DNA of 23,597 nucleotides from Kiritimatiellia bacterium (lineage in GTDB: Bacteria; Verrucomicrobiota; Kiritimatiellia; RFP12; UBA1067), in assembly GCA_017547265.1 (NCBI GenBank), contig JAFYQC010000165.1:1-23597 (forward strand). Direction: 5' to 3'. The notes under the pieces were generated by a model. The model was not told the origin of the DNA, did not search any database, and saw only the letters and a program-made list of their open reading frames with translations. Positions 1 through 7,496 of this stretch are shown piece after piece. Position 1 is the first letter of the stretch, and each line of letters begins with the position of its first letter. A program made the translations under genes and the position numbers.

Positions 1-54
1 GACTACATCAACGGCATCGTCCTTCCTGTAGACGGCGGCTGGCTCGCGCGCTAA
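1..54 (+). CDS. C-terminal end of a short-chain dehydrogenase, KduD-like (partial)
   Basis: Only the last 17 codons and a TAA stop are in the window; the frame is open to the left edge. The encoded tail, DYINGIVLPVDGGWLAR, has the typical end of classical short-chain dehydrogenases (NG-x3-PVDGGW). It closely resembles, from memory, the C-terminus of 2-dehydro-3-deoxy-D-gluconate 5-dehydrogenase (KduD), which ends in YVNG...VDGGWLAR. KduD acts in the cytoplasm on the uronate product of pectin- or alginate-type breakdown, which would suit the neighbouring polysaccharide genes. Gluconate 5-dehydrogenase and related SDRs have similar tails, so the family is fairly sure and the substrate is not. 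The gene converges on the MATE gene and their stop codons overlap by 4 bp. Confidence 0.7.
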   Translation, partial: DYINGIVLPVDGGWLAR

Positions 55-1355
55 GAGCCGATTCGCCCAGCGCCATACGAGCGTATGGCGAGGAGCAAGG
101 TGCTGAGCGCTGAAGCGACCAGCATCGTGCTCCAATATGCAGACATGCTTGGATGGAAGTGCCGTACGGCGAAGAAAAGCGGTACCCAGAACAGGATTGA
201 CGTCGCGAACTGGATGATGAATACTGACGCCGTCTCTCCATGTCCGCGCAAATACGCCTGCAGGATCTGCACCGACGACTCGAAGAGCGCCTTCACTGCA
301 AGTATTTTCACGAGGAACTTCGCAGTAGACGAGAATTCCGAAAGGAACGATTCATCAACGTCCTTTGTGAAGCCGAAGAGCAACGTCATTCCGGCCGCAG
401 CGAGGACGACGGTGAAAGCGGCCGTGTAGATTGTGACGAGGGCCTGCGCCGGCAGAATAAGGGCGCGTCTTCCTGATTCGGGGGTGCGTGCCGTCGAAAT
501 TTCGAGTGCCTGCGCGAGGCCTTGGGGGAATGCCTGGTAGATGCCGTTGACTGCGAACGCCGCGGTACTTGCCGCGACAGCCGCAGGCGCACATTCGGCA
601 AGGACCGCGGTGAAGGCGAAGAAGCCTCCGATGTCTATGACGGCGCGTACTCCGTTGGGGACGCCAAGACGCAGGATTTCCGCTATGTCCGCGCGGCACA
701 TCTGCCGCGCCGCAGAGCGAACGGGCCGGAGCCGTATAGCGATGGCAAGCGCTAAGCATGGGACGATGTGCGCAATCGTCGCGGCCCATCCCGCTCCCTG
801 GATGCCGTCCACCGGAAGGCCAATGCGTCCTCCGATGAAAAGCGGGGCGAGCGCCATGTTAACGAGAAATCCGAATACGGTTACGGCACCTACGAAGCGC
901 GTCTTTCCCTGCCCCGTGAAATATCCGCCGAGGACAGCGGCGAGCGTGGTGAAGAATCCGTTTGCAAGGAGAACGTCGTAGTAGTCGGACTCCGCCGCAA
1001 GCACTTCTGGGGAGGTGTTGAACGCACCGAGCACCATGTGTCCGAGCGGCGCCGCGAGGAAGAAGAGAGGTGCCGAAAGCGTAGTCAAGAGGAGCGCAGC
1101 TTTGAAGGCTGCGAGCGCGCCGGATTCGTCCCCGGTTCCATGCCGCTTTGCGAAGATCGTGCCTGCGTAGCCGAGCGAGGAAATTGCGAGCGACGAGACC
1201 GCCACGGCGAGCATTGAGCCGGGAAGCGATGCATGCAGCGCCGTGGTAGAGTGTCTTGCGAGGAAGAAGCTTGTCACGAACGTGTTCGCGGCAAAGGCGA
1301 GCTGGGCAAGCGTCAAGGGGAACGCCATGCGCTGGAGATTTAGGATGCGGTTCAT
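51..1355 (-). CDS. MATE family multidrug/metabolite exporter
   Basis: This encodes a 434-residue polytopic inner-membrane protein with about twelve hydrophobic helices in two similar halves, the architecture and length of MATE cation-coupled antiporters. The N-terminal stretch FPLTLAQLAFAANTFVTSFF and the loop GYFTGQGKTRFVGAV resemble the paired MatE repeats. I chose the start at 1355 (MNRILNLQRM) over the one 30 bases upstream. It forms an ATGA overlap with the stop of the XylR-like regulator and has a CAGGAG ribosome-binding site about 8 bases upstream, whereas the longer start would overlap the regulator by 34 bases. The overlap implies one transcript and translational coupling with the regulator. 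The cargo cannot be read from sequence; the context permits export of a sugar derivative or a toxic by-product. Confidence 0.85.
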   Translation of the reverse strand: MNRILNLQRMAFPLTLAQLAFAANTFVTSFFLARHSTTALHASLPGSMLAVAVSSLAISSLGYAGTIFAKRHGTGDESGALAAFKAALLLTTLSAPLFFLAAPLGHMVLGAFNTSPEVLAAESDYYDVLLANGFFTTLAAVLGGYFTGQGKTRFVGAVTVFGFLVNMALAPLFIGGRIGLPVDGIQGAGWAATIAHIVPCLALAIAIRLRPVRSAARQMCRADIAEILRLGVPNGVRAVIDIGGFFAFTAVLAECAPAAVAASTAAFAVNGIYQAFPQGLAQALEISTARTPESGRRALILPAQALVTIYTAAFTVVLAAAGMTLLFGFTKDVDESFLSEFSSTAKFLVKILAVKALFESSVQILQAYLRGHGETASVFIIQFATSILFWVPLFFAVRHFHPSMSAYWSTMLVASALSTLLLAIRSYGAGRIGS

Positions 1356-2509
1356 CGTGCGGCTCCTGAATTTCTCGCGCGCCATTCGCGCATTGTGAGC
1401 CCGAAGCGCTTTTTGAAAATGCGCTTGAGATATGCATCGGAATCCCAGCCGCAGATGTTCGCTATTGGGCCTATGTCCTGCTTTGGCTCGCGCAAGAGAC
1501 CGAGGACATGCTCGAGTCTGACAGACGTGATCTCCTCTGTGATGCGATGCCCGACTGCACGCTTGAATCTTGTCTCTGCGAGGCGTTCCGTAACTCCCAT
1601 TGCCTTTACAACGTCAGATGCCTTGAGCCCCGAGCACGCCTCGCGACGAATCAGGTCGAGCGCGTCGGAGATGCGTTTGCCGACGACAGAGAGGCGCCTC
1701 GTCGAAAGCCGGGAAGTTACGCCGAGAGGCGCGTATTCGATGCACTCAGGCTTGGCGCATTTGCCGCGAATGCACTTGGCGAGCAGCTTTACGGCGAGAC
1801 GTCCGGCACTGCGGAAATCGGGGCGCACGCTTGACAGTGTCGGATGGAGGTTGTCGCAGACGGCCGGGTCGTCATCGGCTCCGACAACGACTATGTCTCC
1901 CGGCACCGAAAGCTCAAGGTCTCGGCAGACGTCGAGAATCACTGCCGCGATGTCGTCGTTCGCGGCAAATATGCCGCAGGGTTTCGGGAGAGATTTCAAG
2001 AACGGCCTGAGACGTGTGACAAAATCGCTTTTGTTTCCGAACGTCCAAGGGTCCTCAAGAGTGTGACAGGCGTGCCCCTGGACAGTGAGGATGTCCTTGA
2101 ACCTGTCTTCGCGTCTGCGGCTCCACCTGACGCGGCGGCTCCATCCGATGAAGGCGAAGTTCGTGCAGTCCGTTCGGGCCAGCTCGCGGTGCGCGAGTTC
2201 TGCTATCGCGGAATCGTCGTTTTCGACTGTGAAGACGCTTCCATCCTTGAGCATTCTGTCGTCTGGATCGATGTGGACGATTGGGATGCGCGAAAATGCG
2301 CGGCGCGACGGCAGCAGGTTCGAGGAACCCTCTAGAATGCATCCTATCGGTTTCCAGTATTTAAGCACTGCCTTGATTGTATGCTTTAGTCGCTGGACTT
2401 CGATTTCCTCGACGTGCCAGTCGAGGTTCGCCGCTTCCTCGCGCACGCCGGCAAGCTCTGGTATGCGCGAGCCTGTGTGCAGATCGGTTATGAAGAGGAT
2501 GGTGTCCAT
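1352..2509 (-). CDS. XylR-type transcriptional regulator (LacI-like sensor + AraC DNA-binding domain)
   Basis: This 385-residue protein joins two domains. Residues about 1-270 form a periplasmic-binding-protein/LacI-type sugar-sensing domain, with DTILFITDLHTGS at the start and GIFAANDDIAAVILDVCRDL and DIVVVGADDDPAVCDN in the middle. Residues about 280-385 form an AraC-type double helix-turn-helix ending in ICGWDSDAYLKRIFKKRFGLTMREWR. This is the layout and length of Escherichia coli XylR (392 residues). Such proteins bind a sugar and activate or repress nearby catabolic genes. The gene is divergent from the beta-helix/glycosidase operon, so that operon is the likely target. The start at 2509 was chosen because a TATAAT box at 2531-2526 ends 16 bases upstream, and the longer in-frame starts lie in or before that box. 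There is no clear Shine-Dalgarno sequence. Confidence 0.88.
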   Translation of the reverse strand: MDTILFITDLHTGSRIPELAGVREEAANLDWHVEEIEVQRLKHTIKAVLKYWKPIGCILEGSSNLLPSRRAFSRIPIVHIDPDDRMLKDGSVFTVENDDSAIAELAHRELARTDCTNFAFIGWSRRVRWSRRREDRFKDILTVQGHACHTLEDPWTFGNKSDFVTRLRPFLKSLPKPCGIFAANDDIAAVILDVCRDLELSVPGDIVVVGADDDPAVCDNLHPTLSSVRPDFRSAGRLAVKLLAKCIRGKCAKPECIEYAPLGVTSRLSTRRLSVVGKRISDALDLIRREACSGLKASDVVKAMGVTERLAETRFKRAVGHRITEEITSVRLEHVLGLLREPKQDIGPIANICGWDSDAYLKRIFKKRFGLTMREWRARNSGAAR

Positions 2510-2525
2510 TGAATGACATTGTATC

Positions 2526-2531
2526 ATTATA
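2526..2531 (-). promoter_or_regulatory. -10 box for the XylR-like gene
   Basis: On the minus strand the bases read TATAAT, a perfect -10 hexamer, 16 bases before the chosen ATG. This predicts a 5' leader of about 10 bases. The -35 region (TTTCTC at a 17-bp spacing) is poor, which could mean activator dependence. Confidence 0.6.
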
Positions 2532-2592
2532 TGTCCGCTCGGGGCAATGAGAAAGTGCGGTTTTGGTTTGTTTTTTGGTGCGGTTTTGGATG

Positions 2593-2619
2593 TGGACAAA
2601 TATGGGCTTTTGCTATACT
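2593..2619 (+). promoter_or_regulatory. Promoter of the beta-helix/GH operon (extended -10)
   Basis: TGGACA at 2593-2598 (one mismatch to TTGACA) is followed after 15 bp by TATACT at 2614-2619. TG precedes the hexamer at the extended -10 position. It points away from the regulator gene. The ribosome-binding site AAGGAG (2631-2636) and the ATG at 2643 follow. The interval between the divergent starts is 133 bp and would hold any XylR-like operator; I saw no convincing palindrome. Confidence 0.6.
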
Positions 2620-2642
2620 ATTCGTGTCACAAGGAGAAAACC

Positions 2643-5627
2643 ATGATAGCCACGAAAAAGTTTCTGTCCGTTCTCTTCACTGGCGCGCTCGCCGCAACGG
2701 CCGCCGCAACCGACTACTATGTCGCCACAACCGGCAGCGACGACAACGACGGTCTTTCCGCCGAAGCGCCGTTCGCGACGATCGACAAGGCAATCAGCAC
2801 GGCCACCTCAGCAGACGACGTGATTCATGTCGAGCCCGGCACGTATGCCACGACAACGCAGTATGGTCCTAATCTCAAAGCTAAGCTCATCGGCACCGGA
2901 ACAAGCCGCGACGACGTCGTAATCAACGCAGACGGTGCGTATCGCACGCTCCGCATGGCGGCAAACTCCTGGCTTGAGAATGTCACCGTCGTCGGCAACA
3001 CGGATATCAGCAAAGCCGACAAGGGCGGTGCGATCGAGATGTCCGGCGGCACGGTCACGAACTGCGTCATACGCGACGGTACGGCGTATGGTAACGACAG
3101 CAAGAACGCCGGCGGCAACCTCTATGTCAATTCTGATGGCGCACTTGTCGTCGATTGTGTCATTTCCGGCGGCGCATCAAAGAACCGCGGCGGCAACGTC
3201 TGCCTCGACCACGGTACCCTGCGCAAGTGCACGATTACAGCCGGCTCCATTCCCGAGAAGAAAGACAGTAATGCCGAGCAGTATGGTGGCAATGTGTTCG
3301 TCTACCAAGGTCGCATCGAGAACTGCACGATTACAGGCGGACAGTCGGAAAGGGCCGGCAACGTCTATCTTTACGACGCGTCGGCTGTGCTTGCCGACAG
3401 CACCGTTTCAGGTGGAACCGGAGTTAACCACGGCGGCAACATCTTTCAGCGTAACGGCACTGTCACGAATTGCGTCGTGTCAGGCGGAACAGCCTCAGCG
3501 AACGCCGGTGGAAACATCCACATTCAGAATGGTTCGGTCCTTGGTTCTGAAGTATTCAACGGGACGGCCAAGACGAGCGGCGGCAACGTCTATATGACAG
3601 GAGGAGCCGTTTTGGACACTGTGATCAGCAACGGCGTATCGCAAGGCACATCGTGGGACCAGGGGGGAGGCAATGTGTTTATGAACCCCGGGCGGTTGAC
3701 CCGCTGCAGCATCTCAGATGGCTCGGCTGATGGCGATAGAGGCGGCGGCATCCGTTCACGTAGCGCGAGTTCCATCATAGAAGACTGCCTGGTTTACGGA
3801 AATGCCAACGGTGGCGTCTGCCTAGAAGGCAAGGGAGCGCATTACAACAATACAATTGTGAACAACGGTGCATACGGTATCTGGGGATATGGCTCAAACC
3901 CCGGCACCTTCGTGAACTGCGTTTTCTATGGCAATAAGGAATCCAACGACAATCTTAACGAATGGAAGGGAAACGATCCTGGTGCTGACGACTTGTACAA
4001 CTGCGCGTTTGGACAGAATCCTATCAAGGGCAGCGTCAACATCTCTAAATGGGCGAATTGCGTCTATCTTTCAGATGACTCTGCGTTCGTCGACTACGCC
4101 AATGGCGACTATCACATAAAGGCAGGCTCTGCGCTTCAGGACGCCGGTGCGTCCGATAGCCGCGCCGACGCTTCAGCGCTTGACCTTGACGGCAATCCGC
4201 GTACCAGCGGACAGGTCGACATCGGCTGCTATGAAATCCAGAAGAGCGAAATGACAGTGAGCTTCGCGTATGCGGCGCCGCTGGAACATACATATGCGCC
4301 GGTCACAGCGTCGTTCTCGGTGTCCGCGCAGAACGTTCCGGACGGTGAGACACCGACGTTCACGATAAACTATGGCGATGGCACTGAGGCCGACGTCACC
4401 ACTGAGTCTACCATCACACACACCTATGACCAGCCTGGCGTCTACACGATAACGGTCACAGCGTCCGCAGCCGGTGCGTCCGACGCCACGATGACGTATC
4501 AGGACTTTGTTTCGCTGTCGTCCCAGACGATCTATGTGACAAAGGACAATGCTAGTCCCGTATTCCCCTATGACACGCCCGAGACCGGCTATGCGACCTT
4601 CGCAGCTGCCTTGGCTGCTGCCGTTGATGGAAGCGAGATTCGCGTTGGTGACGGTGTTTATGAGCAGACTGCGAAGCATGTGGTCAACAAGGCTGTGACG
4701 ATTCTTGGCAATCTCGGCAATCCTGGCGCTGTCGTGTTTCGCAATACCGCCACTGCTGTAAGCGGACAGGGTGACAAGCGTGTCATGGCAATCGACAATG
4801 CCAATGCGCTCGTCTGCGGACTCACGTTGGAGGGTGGGCAGGTTTATCATGGCAATGGCGGAAACTTGACGATCTCCGCCGGCGCGATTTCGAACTGCGT
4901 CATTCGCGGTGGCATCGCCTATGCCGGTACAGATGCAGAGTACGGCATGGGCGCTGGAGTTGCAATCAGCGGAAGTGGTGTTGTCTCTCACTGCATCATC
5001 ACAAACAACGAGGTCAGTGGTGAAGCCTCCGGCAAATGGGTGCAAGGCGCCGCAGTCGTTTTCCCTTGGGGATCCTCCGGAAAACTTCTCCATAGCCTTG
5101 TGGCCCACAATAGGTGGGTTGTGGATAGCGAGACTGCCAACGGTTCGGCAGGCGTCCTTTACCACGGCAGCACCTCTGGTTCCAGAGTCGAGAGTTGCAC
5201 TGTCGTTGCCAACGAGATCGTCGGTACATGCGGACCTTCGTGCGCCGCGGGAATCCGGTGCGACTGGAACAGCGTTGTACGCAACACCGCCATTGCAGGA
5301 AACCGGATCGGCGCTGCAGTTTCGAACGTATTCCTTGCTCAGGATGGCGAAACGTGGAAGGACGGCCTCAACAACTGCGTTACCGAGGACGCTTTGCCTT
5401 CTGGGAACGCTTCGTGCAGTACGGCCACTGTCGATGAGATGTTCAGGGATTATGCAAGCGGAGACTACCGGCCAAAGACAAAAGGTGCGTTATACGACAA
5501 GGGCATAGATTTGCTTGTTGCCGTTTCCGTTGACCTCGCTGGGGAGCCGCGCGTCTTCGGCAAGGCAATCGACATTGGATGCTACGAGAGCCAGATGAAA
5601 GGCGGCTTCGTCATCGTCGTCAAATAA
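2643..5627 (+). CDS. Secreted right-handed parallel beta-helix protein with PKD domain
   Basis: This is a 994-residue exported protein. The start at 2643 follows AAGGAG and gives a signal peptide (MIATKKFLSVLFTGALAATA) leading into TDYYVATTGSDDNDGLS, a usual opening of DUF1565/pectate-lyase-like folds. Residues about 25-490 form a first beta-helix. From residue 157 to about 370 it shows repeating turns of the pattern GGN[VIL]-x-G-x-[VIL]-x-[ND]C-x-[IV]-x-GG. A choice-of-anchor-Q-like segment ends at VDIGCYE (residue about 530), then a PKD domain spans residues 537-625 (INYGDGTE, TYDQPGVYTITV). A second, shorter beta-helix and a second segment ending in IDIGCYE (about 982) follow. Such proteins bind or cleave polysaccharide at the surface or outside the cell. 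No lyase catalytic residues were identified, so enzymatic activity is unproven. It is first in the operon. Confidence 0.85.
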   Translation: MIATKKFLSVLFTGALAATAAATDYYVATTGSDDNDGLSAEAPFATIDKAISTATSADDVIHVEPGTYATTTQYGPNLKAKLIGTGTSRDDVVINADGAYRTLRMAANSWLENVTVVGNTDISKADKGGAIEMSGGTVTNCVIRDGTAYGNDSKNAGGNLYVNSDGALVVDCVISGGASKNRGGNVCLDHGTLRKCTITAGSIPEKKDSNAEQYGGNVFVYQGRIENCTITGGQSERAGNVYLYDASAVLADSTVSGGTGVNHGGNIFQRNGTVTNCVVSGGTASANAGGNIHIQNGSVLGSEVFNGTAKTSGGNVYMTGGAVLDTVISNGVSQGTSWDQGGGNVFMNPGRLTRCSISDGSADGDRGGGIRSRSASSIIEDCLVYGNANGGVCLEGKGAHYNNTIVNNGAYGIWGYGSNPGTFVNCVFYGNKESNDNLNEWKGNDPGADDLYNCAFGQNPIKGSVNISKWANCVYLSDDSAFVDYANGDYHIKAGSALQDAGASDSRADASALDLDGNPRTSGQVDIGCYEIQKSEMTVSFAYAAPLEHTYAPVTASFSVSAQNVPDGETPTFTINYGDGTEADVTTESTITHTYDQPGVYTITVTASAAGASDATMTYQDFVSLSSQTIYVTKDNASPVFPYDTPETGYATFAAALAAAVDGSEIRVGDGVYEQTAKHVVNKAVTILGNLGNPGAVVFRNTATAVSGQGDKRVMAIDNANALVCGLTLEGGQVYHGNGGNLTISAGAISNCVIRGGIAYAGTDAEYGMGAGVAISGSGVVSHCIITNNEVSGEASGKWVQGAAVVFPWGSSGKLLHSLVAHNRWVVDSETANGSAGVLYHGSTSGSRVESCTVVANEIVGTCGPSCAAGIRCDWNSVVRNTAIAGNRIGAAVSNVFLAQDGETWKDGLNNCVTEDALPSGNASCSTATVDEMFRDYASGDYRPKTKGALYDKGIDLLVAVSVDLAGEPRVFGKAIDIGCYESQMKGGFVIVVK

Positions 5628-5638
5628 GGGGATATCCG

Positions 5639-7489
5639 ATGAGAGGGACTTTCCAAATTGCAGCTGCCGCAGCGCTTATGGCCGCCAATGCGCTGGCTCT
5701 CTCTCTCGGCGAATTCCACGGCGTCTACAAGGCGCAGGTGGAGCGCGAGGGCGAGAACTGCGTGCGCGTGAAATTCCCGAGCGCGGAATGGGGCACGGGG
5801 ATCAAGTGGACGTCCGCCAAGGGCGAGGACTTCTCTGGCTCAAAGTGGCTTTCCGTGGATGTCGAAAACCTCTCGAAGAAGCGGCAGGCCAGACTCACGA
5901 TGCATGTATCGGCCGGTGTATCGGACGGCGATTCCGGCGACCATGCTACGGCTATCAACAAGAAGAACCGCTCCGTCAACACTGGCATAGGACTCAATCC
6001 GGGCGAGAAGGGGACTATGCGCCTTCTTCTCACGCACCCCGAAATCTACGGTGCGCCCGAGAACGCGCGCGGGCCATACGTGATCGACACGAAGCACGTC
6101 ATGTCGATTCATTTCCAGATGCAGTGGCCGTACGAGGACGAAATCGAAGATCTCGCCGACATGCGCATTTCCAACCATCGCCTCGAGGAGTCTCCTGACG
6201 AGTCTCGCAAGGTGGATCCTGCCAAGTACCTTCCGTTCGTCGACAGGTACGGTCAGTTCGCTCACGCCGACTGGAAGTTCAAGGTAAAGAGCGATGAGAC
6301 GTTCGCAAAGGACCTGGCCGCCGAACGTGCCCATCTGAAGAGCGCGCCCAAGCAGTGGGATAGGTTCGGCGGATGGAAGGACGGTCCGCAGCTCAAGGCC
6401 TCTGGACACTTCCGCACGGAGAAGGTGGACGGCAAGTGGTGGCTTGTCACTCCGGAAGGGCACCTGTTTTTCTCCGTCGGACTCGATGTTTCTCGCACGA
6501 TGACGGACATCTCTAACGGCAAGCTCCATCCCGACTGGTACGAGCTGCCAGTCCCCGAGGACGGCAAGATGGCGTTCACGATATGGAACCTCGAGAAGAA
6601 GTTCGGTAAAAAGGACTTCGAGGACGAATACTACGACTTCGTTTTGAAGCGCTTCGACTCGTGGGGGCTCAACACGATCGGCAACTGGAGCGCGCGCGAG
6701 CTATGCCTCAAGTCGCGCAAGCCGTACGTGATGAGCGTCCTCGAGCGCGCGAAGGGCGTGAAACGCCATCCGAAGTTCCACATCTACGACTTCTCCGCGC
6801 CGGACTTCGAGCAGAAGTTTCGTCAGGCAATCCGCGACAGGTTTGCGGAGGACGCGGCTCTCGCCCATGCGGCAAAGGACCCGATGTGCATCGGCTTCTT
6901 TGTTGACAACGAGCTTCAGTTCCACAAGTGGATCCCCGCCGTCGGGGAAGGCCGTGCCGCGAGCGGCGTTGACCTCTATTTTAGGATATGCCGCGAGGAG
7001 CTTGCGCGCCTCGCTCCTGGCAAGCTCTACCTCGGGAGCCGTTTCGTCGGATTCCGCCAGACAGGACTTCTATGGCGCACGGCCGCAAAGTACTGCGACG
7101 TTGTCACGGTCAACGCCTACGCGAATTCAATCTTCAACCTTTCCGAGAGAATGTTCGCCAAGGGTGCCGAGAAGCCGATGCTTGTCGGCGAGTTCCATTT
7201 CGGCTGCCTCGATCGTGGAATGTTCAAGCCGGGCCTCGCCCCTGTATGGAGCCAAACCGAACGCGCCCGCAGCTACGTCCGTTTCGTCGAGGGCTGTCTA
7301 CAGCATCCGCTGATTGTGGGTTGCCACTGGTTCCAGTATCGCGACCAGCCGCTTCTCGGGCGTGGCGACGGAGAGGCGTATGAGATCGGGTTCGTGGACG
7401 TGTGCGACCGTCCGTATCCAGAGCTCACGCGTGCCGCCCGCGCCGTCGGCGAGTCGATGTACGAGAAGCGCAAGAAGGGCGTGTGGTAG
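5639..7489 (+). CDS. Exported glycoside hydrolase, GH50/agarase-like
   Basis: This is a 616-residue protein with a signal peptide (MRGTFQIAAAAALMAANALA). Residues about 22-190 form a beta-sandwich/carbohydrate-binding-like region. A catalytic TIM-barrel region starts near GWKDGPQLKASGHFRTEKVD and WWLVTPEGHLFFSVGLD, wording typical of GH50 and similar clan GH-A agarases. The likely acid/base is E425 in IGFFVDNEL and the likely nucleophile is E518 in MLVGEFHFG; both are inferred from family motifs. GH50 enzymes cleave beta-1,4 bonds in agarose, but distant members are annotated with little biochemical support, so the substrate is open. The start at 5639 lies 11 bases after the beta-helix stop behind an AAGGGG ribosome-binding site. 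A longer in-frame start would overlap that gene by about 50 bases and lack a signal peptide at its N-terminus. Confidence 0.75.
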   Translation: MRGTFQIAAAAALMAANALALSLGEFHGVYKAQVEREGENCVRVKFPSAEWGTGIKWTSAKGEDFSGSKWLSVDVENLSKKRQARLTMHVSAGVSDGDSGDHATAINKKNRSVNTGIGLNPGEKGTMRLLLTHPEIYGAPENARGPYVIDTKHVMSIHFQMQWPYEDEIEDLADMRISNHRLEESPDESRKVDPAKYLPFVDRYGQFAHADWKFKVKSDETFAKDLAAERAHLKSAPKQWDRFGGWKDGPQLKASGHFRTEKVDGKWWLVTPEGHLFFSVGLDVSRTMTDISNGKLHPDWYELPVPEDGKMAFTIWNLEKKFGKKDFEDEYYDFVLKRFDSWGLNTIGNWSARELCLKSRKPYVMSVLERAKGVKRHPKFHIYDFSAPDFEQKFRQAIRDRFAEDAALAHAAKDPMCIGFFVDNELQFHKWIPAVGEGRAASGVDLYFRICREELARLAPGKLYLGSRFVGFRQTGLLWRTAAKYCDVVTVNAYANSIFNLSERMFAKGAEKPMLVGEFHFGCLDRGMFKPGLAPVWSQTERARSYVRFVEGCLQHPLIVGCHWFQYRDQPLLGRGDGEAYEIGFVDVCDRPYPELTRAARAVGESMYEKRKKGVW

Positions 7490-7496
7490 GAGCCGC

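Noticed and set aside
2510..2599. Longer N-terminus for the XylR-like regulator
   Set aside because: It would start upstream of or inside the -10 box, and the extra residues do not match the family.
2547..2642. Upstream start for the beta-helix protein
   Set aside because: It would place the promoter and ribosome-binding site inside the gene and bury the signal peptide.
4173..5165. Minus-strand frame of 330 codons opposite the beta-helix gene
   Set aside because: Shadow frame; no domain, and the sense-strand protein has clear repeats and motifs.
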